Source: Aureitalea sp. L0-47 | GTDB taxonomy: Bacteria; Bacteroidota; Bacteroidia; Flavobacteriales; Flavobacteriaceae | Length of the DNA: 64,000 bases | Direction of reading: 5' to 3' | NCBI RefSeq assembly: GCF_026126405.1 | Contig: NZ_JAFMTQ010000006.1 | Span: 103,498 to 167,497, forward strand | Shown here: piece by piece, positions 60,992 through 64,000 of the stretch | Numbering within the stretch: the first letter of the stretch is position 1 | Layout: each line of letters starts with the position of its first letter | Translations under genes and position numbers: made by a program | Notes under the pieces: model-generated | Seen by the model: the letters and a program-made list of their open reading frames with translations, nothing else | Told to the model about the DNA's origin: nothing | Databases searched by the model: none

Positions 60992-61957
60992 TTATGGTAC
61001 AATTTGAATGATATACAGATACAGTGGCATACCGAGGGTAATGTTAAATGGAAACGTTATCGCCAAAGCCATCGGCAGGTAAAGACCAGGATTTGCTTTC
61101 GGGACTGCTATTCGCATAGCAGCCGGCACAGCAATATAGGATGCACTAGCTGCCAGTATGGCAAACAATAAACGGTTGCCCTCACTACTGGTGAACGTTG
61201 ACGAAACGACTGCCACAATGATACCGTTTACGAGTGGTATGATAATCGCAAAGATCAGGGCAAACCATCCTTTGTTCATAAAGGTGGACAGTTTTTTGCC
61301 ACTGGTAATTCCCATATCGAGAAGAAATACGGCCAGGAAACCTTTAAAAATATCAGTGGTAAAGGGCTCTATTCCTTCGGCCTGTGCATCACTTGCTAAA
61401 TATCCGATAACCAACGATCCAATAATTAAGAGTACACTCCCATTGGTCACAGCATGAGAACATACTTTTTTGTATGGGATGACAGTACCTTCCTTTTTAC
61501 TGAATAATGCAATGAGCAACACTCCCACAATTATAGAAGGCGCCTCCATTAGGGCCATAACAGCTACCATATGCCCTCCAAATTCGATTTGCTCAATTTC
61601 AAGAAAGGAAATTGCAGTCACGAAGGTCACGGCACTTACCGATCCATAGGAGGCCGCAATAGCTCCCGAATTCCAAATAGTGAACTTTCTTTTCAGAATA
61701 AAGAACGTATATAAAGGAACGATCACCGCCAGGAATATCCCGAATAGTAGGGACCAAAGAATTTCAAGGTCCATCTCGCTGTGAGACAATTCCTGTCCGC
61801 CTTTAAACCCTATGGCAAACAAAAGATACAGTGAAATAAACTTCGACGAGTTCGCCGGGATTTCGAGGTCGCTCTTCAAACGTACCGCGAGTATTCCGAG
61901 GAAAAAGAAGAGCAGGGCCGGATTCGTTAGATTATCCGCCAGTAAATGTAGATCCAT
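60992..61957 (-). CDS. SbtA-type sodium-dependent bicarbonate transporter
   Basis: 321 residues and about ten hydrophobic helices. It begins LLADNLTNPALLFFFLGILAV and contains IAFASYGSVSA-like AASYGSVSAVTFVTA and GITSGKKLSTF, all seen in the SbtA (DUF897) family. By family it imports bicarbonate with sodium at the inner membrane. It is the last gene of its operon, after a 97-residue protein and likely an 83-residue one. A LysR gene is divergent. Confidence 0.9.
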   Translation of the reverse strand: MDLHLLADNLTNPALLFFFLGILAVRLKSDLEIPANSSKFISLYLLFAIGFKGGQELSHSEMDLEILWSLLFGIFLAVIVPLYTFFILKRKFTIWNSGAIAASYGSVSAVTFVTAISFLEIEQIEFGGHMVAVMALMEAPSIIVGVLLIALFSKKEGTVIPYKKVCSHAVTNGSVLLIIGSLVIGYLASDAQAEGIEPFTTDIFKGFLAVFLLDMGITSGKKLSTFMNKGWFALIFAIIIPLVNGIIVAVVSSTFTSSEGNRLLFAILAASASYIAVPAAMRIAVPKANPGLYLPMALAITFPFNITLGMPLYLYIIQIVP

Positions 61958-61998
61958 GTCAAAGAACGATTCCTGTTAAGGAAGTTTGGTGCCAATTA

Positions 61999-62292
61999 TT
62001 ATTCAGCGATCGATACGGTGAGTTGCCCTTCGATCTTAAGACGGACACCACTCTGTCGGTACTGGTTTATGAATGCCTTTGCATCTGCCAGTTCTTTCTG
62101 TAATTCACCGATACGTCCATCAGGGAATTCTGTGTTGGCGTTCTGATCACCTTCGCACCAGCTTAGTCGTTGGATCTTGTGAAAATTGATCTTTTCACGA
62201 ATCAAAGAGGAAATAACATCCGCGGCTTCGGAAGGAGTAAATGTTCCCTCGACCAGGTTTACTTTTTGATCTTTAATTGTTACGGTTTCCAT
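61999..62292 (-). CDS. Small protein paired with the SbtA transporter
   Basis: 97 residues. It begins ETVTIKDQKVNLVEGTFTPSEAADV and has a helical middle and a short beta-like end (LKIEGQLTVSIAE). In cyanobacteria SbtA is paired with the PII-like SbtB, but I see no PII signature or T-loop here. I recall similar proteins in other Bacteroidota next to transporters. Its position 41 bp upstream of sbtA makes a regulatory partner role plausible but unproven. Confidence 0.75.
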   Translation of the reverse strand: METVTIKDQKVNLVEGTFTPSEAADVISSLIREKINFHKIQRLSWCEGDQNANTEFPDGRIGELQKELADAKAFINQYRQSGVRLKIEGQLTVSIAE

Positions 62293-62372
62293 TTTATTTA
62301 TTTTAAAAAGTTACAAATTCAATTTAAAAGTGAACCCATGACGGTACTTACACCGCCATGGGTTTCTTGACG

Positions 62373-62624
62373 TTATTTTTCTTTTTCAAACGTCTTTAGC
62401 AAAAACAAACAACTTATTATGAAACAACTTACTAGGAGTTCATTTAGGAATAATCCGTCGCTCATATACGACAAGGATAATATGAAAACAAAAAACAGTG
62501 GAAGTACAAGCTGAACCTTATCGATCCGAGAATACCTATTTCTAACCCTGTTTATGCGTCTGGATCTCGATTCCGGCTTGTACTTCGACTGCTTTTCGTA
62601 TATTTTAGTCTGAATAAAACTCAT
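62373..62624 (-). CDS. Small membrane protein, two helices
   Basis: 83 residues. A basic N-terminus (KYKPESRSRRINRVRNRY) precedes two hydrophobic segments (VQLVLPLFFVFILSLSYM and LLVSCFIISCLFLL). No family was recognised, and no strong start signal is visible. It lies between the SbtA partner and the divergent LysR gene and may be translated from the same promoter. Confidence 0.5.
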   Translation of the reverse strand: MSFIQTKIYEKQSKYKPESRSRRINRVRNRYSRIDKVQLVLPLFFVFILSLSYMSDGLFLNELLVSCFIISCLFLLKTFEKEK

Positions 62625-62711
62625 CCTTTGTTTTTATTTCCATTGCAAAGTTGAAACTAATTTTTCATTTATTTTTATTTATATTTATAATGATATACAT
62701 AACGTTTATTT

Positions 62712-63644
62712 ATGAATTACACATTACATCAACTTCAGATATTTCACAAAATTGCTGAAAAACAAAGCATTACAAAGGCTTCAGAAGAACTCTATCTCAC
62801 CCAGCCAGCTGTATCAATTCAACTAAAAAAATTCCAGGAACAGTTCTCAATTCCCCTTACCGAAGTAATCGGCAGGAAGCTTTTTTTAACAGATTTTGGT
62901 AAAGAGATCGCTGAAGCAGCAGAAAAAATACTCAATGAAGTTGAAGCCATTAATTATAAAACAATGTCCTTTAAGGGACAGGTCGCCGGGAGGCTTAAAA
63001 TTGCAGTGGTTTCAACAGGAAAATATGTTATGCCATATTTTCTATCTGATTTCATGCACCAACACCAGGGCGTGGATCTTAGCATGGATGTAACGAACAA
63101 AACAAAGGTTGTGCAGGACCTGGAGCAAAATTCCGTGGACTTCGCAATGGTGTCGGTCGTTCCCGATCATTTGAAGAACAAAACCCAACGTATTGACCTA
63201 ATGCAGAATAAACTATATCTCGTAGGGGGTACAAAGTTTAAGAGCGGTGGAAAATTAACTGCCAGTAAAATATTTAAGGAGAAACCTCTATTGTATCGCG
63301 AAGAAGGGTCTGCTACGCGTAACGCCATGGAAACTTATATGTCGAAATACAATTACCCGACCAATAAGAAGATTGAACTTACTTCCAACGAAGCTTTAAA
63401 ACAGGCTCTCATCGCCGGATTGGGTTACTCGATCATGCCGCTCATCGGAATTAAGGATGCATTAATGAATGACGAACTTGAGATCATTCCGGCCCGGGGC
63501 CTTCCCATCGTGACCAATTGGCGCTTAATATGGCTGAATTCGAAACAACTATCACCTACCGCTCTCACCTATCTGGATTATATCCGCGAAGACAAAGACA
63601 GGATCATCACTGAAAATTTCAACTGGTTCGAGGAATACCTATAA
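62712..63644 (+). CDS. LysR family transcriptional regulator, CbbR-like
   Basis: 310 residues. The winged helix is LHQLQIFHKIAEKQSITKASEELYLTQPAVS, and the effector domain contains AVVSTGKYVMPYFL and SNEALKQALIAGLGYSIMPL, similar to CbbR/CysB-like proteins. It is divergent from the SbtA operon and is the natural candidate to control it, perhaps in response to inorganic carbon. This is inferred from position. Confidence 0.88.
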   Translation: MNYTLHQLQIFHKIAEKQSITKASEELYLTQPAVSIQLKKFQEQFSIPLTEVIGRKLFLTDFGKEIAEAAEKILNEVEAINYKTMSFKGQVAGRLKIAVVSTGKYVMPYFLSDFMHQHQGVDLSMDVTNKTKVVQDLEQNSVDFAMVSVVPDHLKNKTQRIDLMQNKLYLVGGTKFKSGGKLTASKIFKEKPLLYREEGSATRNAMETYMSKYNYPTNKKIELTSNEALKQALIAGLGYSIMPLIGIKDALMNDELEIIPARGLPIVTNWRLIWLNSKQLSPTALTYLDYIREDKDRIITENFNWFEEYL

Positions 63645-63914
63645 CCACTGAGTAAAATATAAATTGCTAAGTAAAACCAGCAACCTGCGGTTGCATCTCC
63701 CTTGTCATTCTGATACGTCACCCTTGTCATTCTGAACTTGATTCAGAATCCCAGGATTACTCACTCCCCTCGTGATCCTGAAGTGGGGTCGGTGCTCGAG
63801 AAAAACCAGCAACCAGAGGTTGCACTGCTTTTTTTATTCCCTTCACTTTGAAAAACAAGTTTTTCGCGTTCGGGAATAAAAAAACCAGTCATTCACATGA
63901 CTGGTTTTTCTCGG
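63645..63914. repeat. Repeat- and hairpin-rich intergenic region before tRNA-Pro(TGG)
   Basis: Two copies of a GCAACC/GGTTGC hairpin unit (63680-63694 and 63809-63823, each preceded by AACCA). A palindromic unit, 63726-63750, is related to one at 18129-18153. A nested hairpin follows: outer TTTTTATTCCC (about 63829-63841) with GGGAATAAAAA (about 63872-63884), inner GAAAAAC/GTTTTTC. No gene was seen. Confidence 0.7.
63880..63909. terminator. Terminator after tRNA-Pro(TGG)
   Basis: Twelve-bp perfect stem AAAAACCAGTCA / TGACTGGTTTTT with a 6-nt loop; usable in both directions. Confidence 0.85.
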
Positions 63915-63989
63915 TCGGGGTGGCAGGATTCGAACCTGCGACCTCCTGCTCCCAAAGCAGGCGCGATAACCGGGCTACGCTACACCCCG
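63915..63989 (-). tRNA. tRNA-Pro (anticodon TGG)
   Basis: The reverse complement folds into a 75-nt tRNA: acceptor CGGGGTG paired with CACCCCG, anticodon stem CCTGC/GCAGG around loop TTTGGGA, and T arm GCAGGTTCGAATCCTGC. The discriminator is A; CCA is not encoded. Confidence 0.95.
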
Positions 63990-64000
63990 AGTAAACAGCT

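Noticed and set aside
61999..62292. The 97-residue protein as a PII-like SbtB
   Set aside because: Size and position fit, but no PII signature or T-loop pattern is visible.

Overview
The window comes from a marine-type member of the Bacteroidota, most likely the family Flavobacteriaceae. Support: the gene families (DUF4350/MoxR/DUF58 cluster, PspC-PadR-DUF2807 cluster, OmpP1/FadL, RDD, many tandem-domain universal stress proteins), promoters with the Bacteroidota -7 element TAnnTTTG, moderate GC, and short intergenic hairpins. No phage, transposase or CRISPR array was seen.

Region by region. 1-18 kb is housekeeping and envelope: a type II NADH dehydrogenase (cut by the left edge), a sigma factor with a membrane partner, an acyltransferase, a Nudix hydrolase, a cyclophilin lipoprotein, the SpoIIM-like/DUF4129/DUF4350/MoxR/DUF58 operon, oxyR, and a PadR-PspC-DUF2807 operon. 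18-37 kb is a stress and low-oxygen island: thioredoxin reductase, a D-2-hydroxyacid dehydrogenase, Hsp20, seven universal stress proteins, a beta-CASP metallo-hydrolase, an ATP-cone/nuclease protein, a PAS histidine kinase with a receiver-CRP/FNR fusion regulator, thioredoxin, deoC, deoD and a ribosome hibernation factor. 37-40 kb is a MacAB/LolE-like export system and tRNA-Pro(GGG). 40-44 kb is sulfide oxidation (SQR, TusE/DsrC-like, DsrE-like) with a divergent FadL porin. 44-56.6 kb is a complete Hox-type (group 3d-like) NAD-coupled [NiFe]-hydrogenase locus: nickel permease, hypE, hypD, hypF, a protease, hypA, hoxF, a fused hoxU-hoxY, hoxH, a second protease, hypB and hypC. 56.6-60.6 kb is a tight operon of N-acyl-D-amino-acid deacylase, enolase-superfamily racemase, cysteine-dioxygenase-like protein and GNAT acetyltransferase. 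60.9-63.7 kb is an SbtA-type bicarbonate transporter with a small partner and a LysR regulator, then tRNA-Pro(TGG).

The main discovery is a regulon that can be read directly from the DNA. Eleven FNR/CRP-type palindromes (consensus TGAYAnnTRTCA) lie in promoters between 19.3 and 50.5 kb. In twelve promoter directions a TAnnTTTR box begins 29.5 bp from the palindrome centre (30.5 in one case), which would put the activator near -41.5, the class II position. Targets are the universal stress protein units, Hsp20, HPF, the kinase/regulator operon itself (both directions), SQR-TusE-DsrE, FadL, hypA and the hydrogenase operon. The likely controller is encoded in the middle: a kinase whose PAS domain keeps the FixL haem-histidine and distal-arginine positions, and a receiver domain fused to a CRP/FNR domain without Fe-S cysteines. 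This resembles FixL-FixJ-FixK compressed into two proteins. Its target set parallels the mycobacterial DosR dormancy regulon, with H2 and sulfide oxidation as candidate maintenance energy sources. These functional conclusions are inference; the motif geometry is directly visible.
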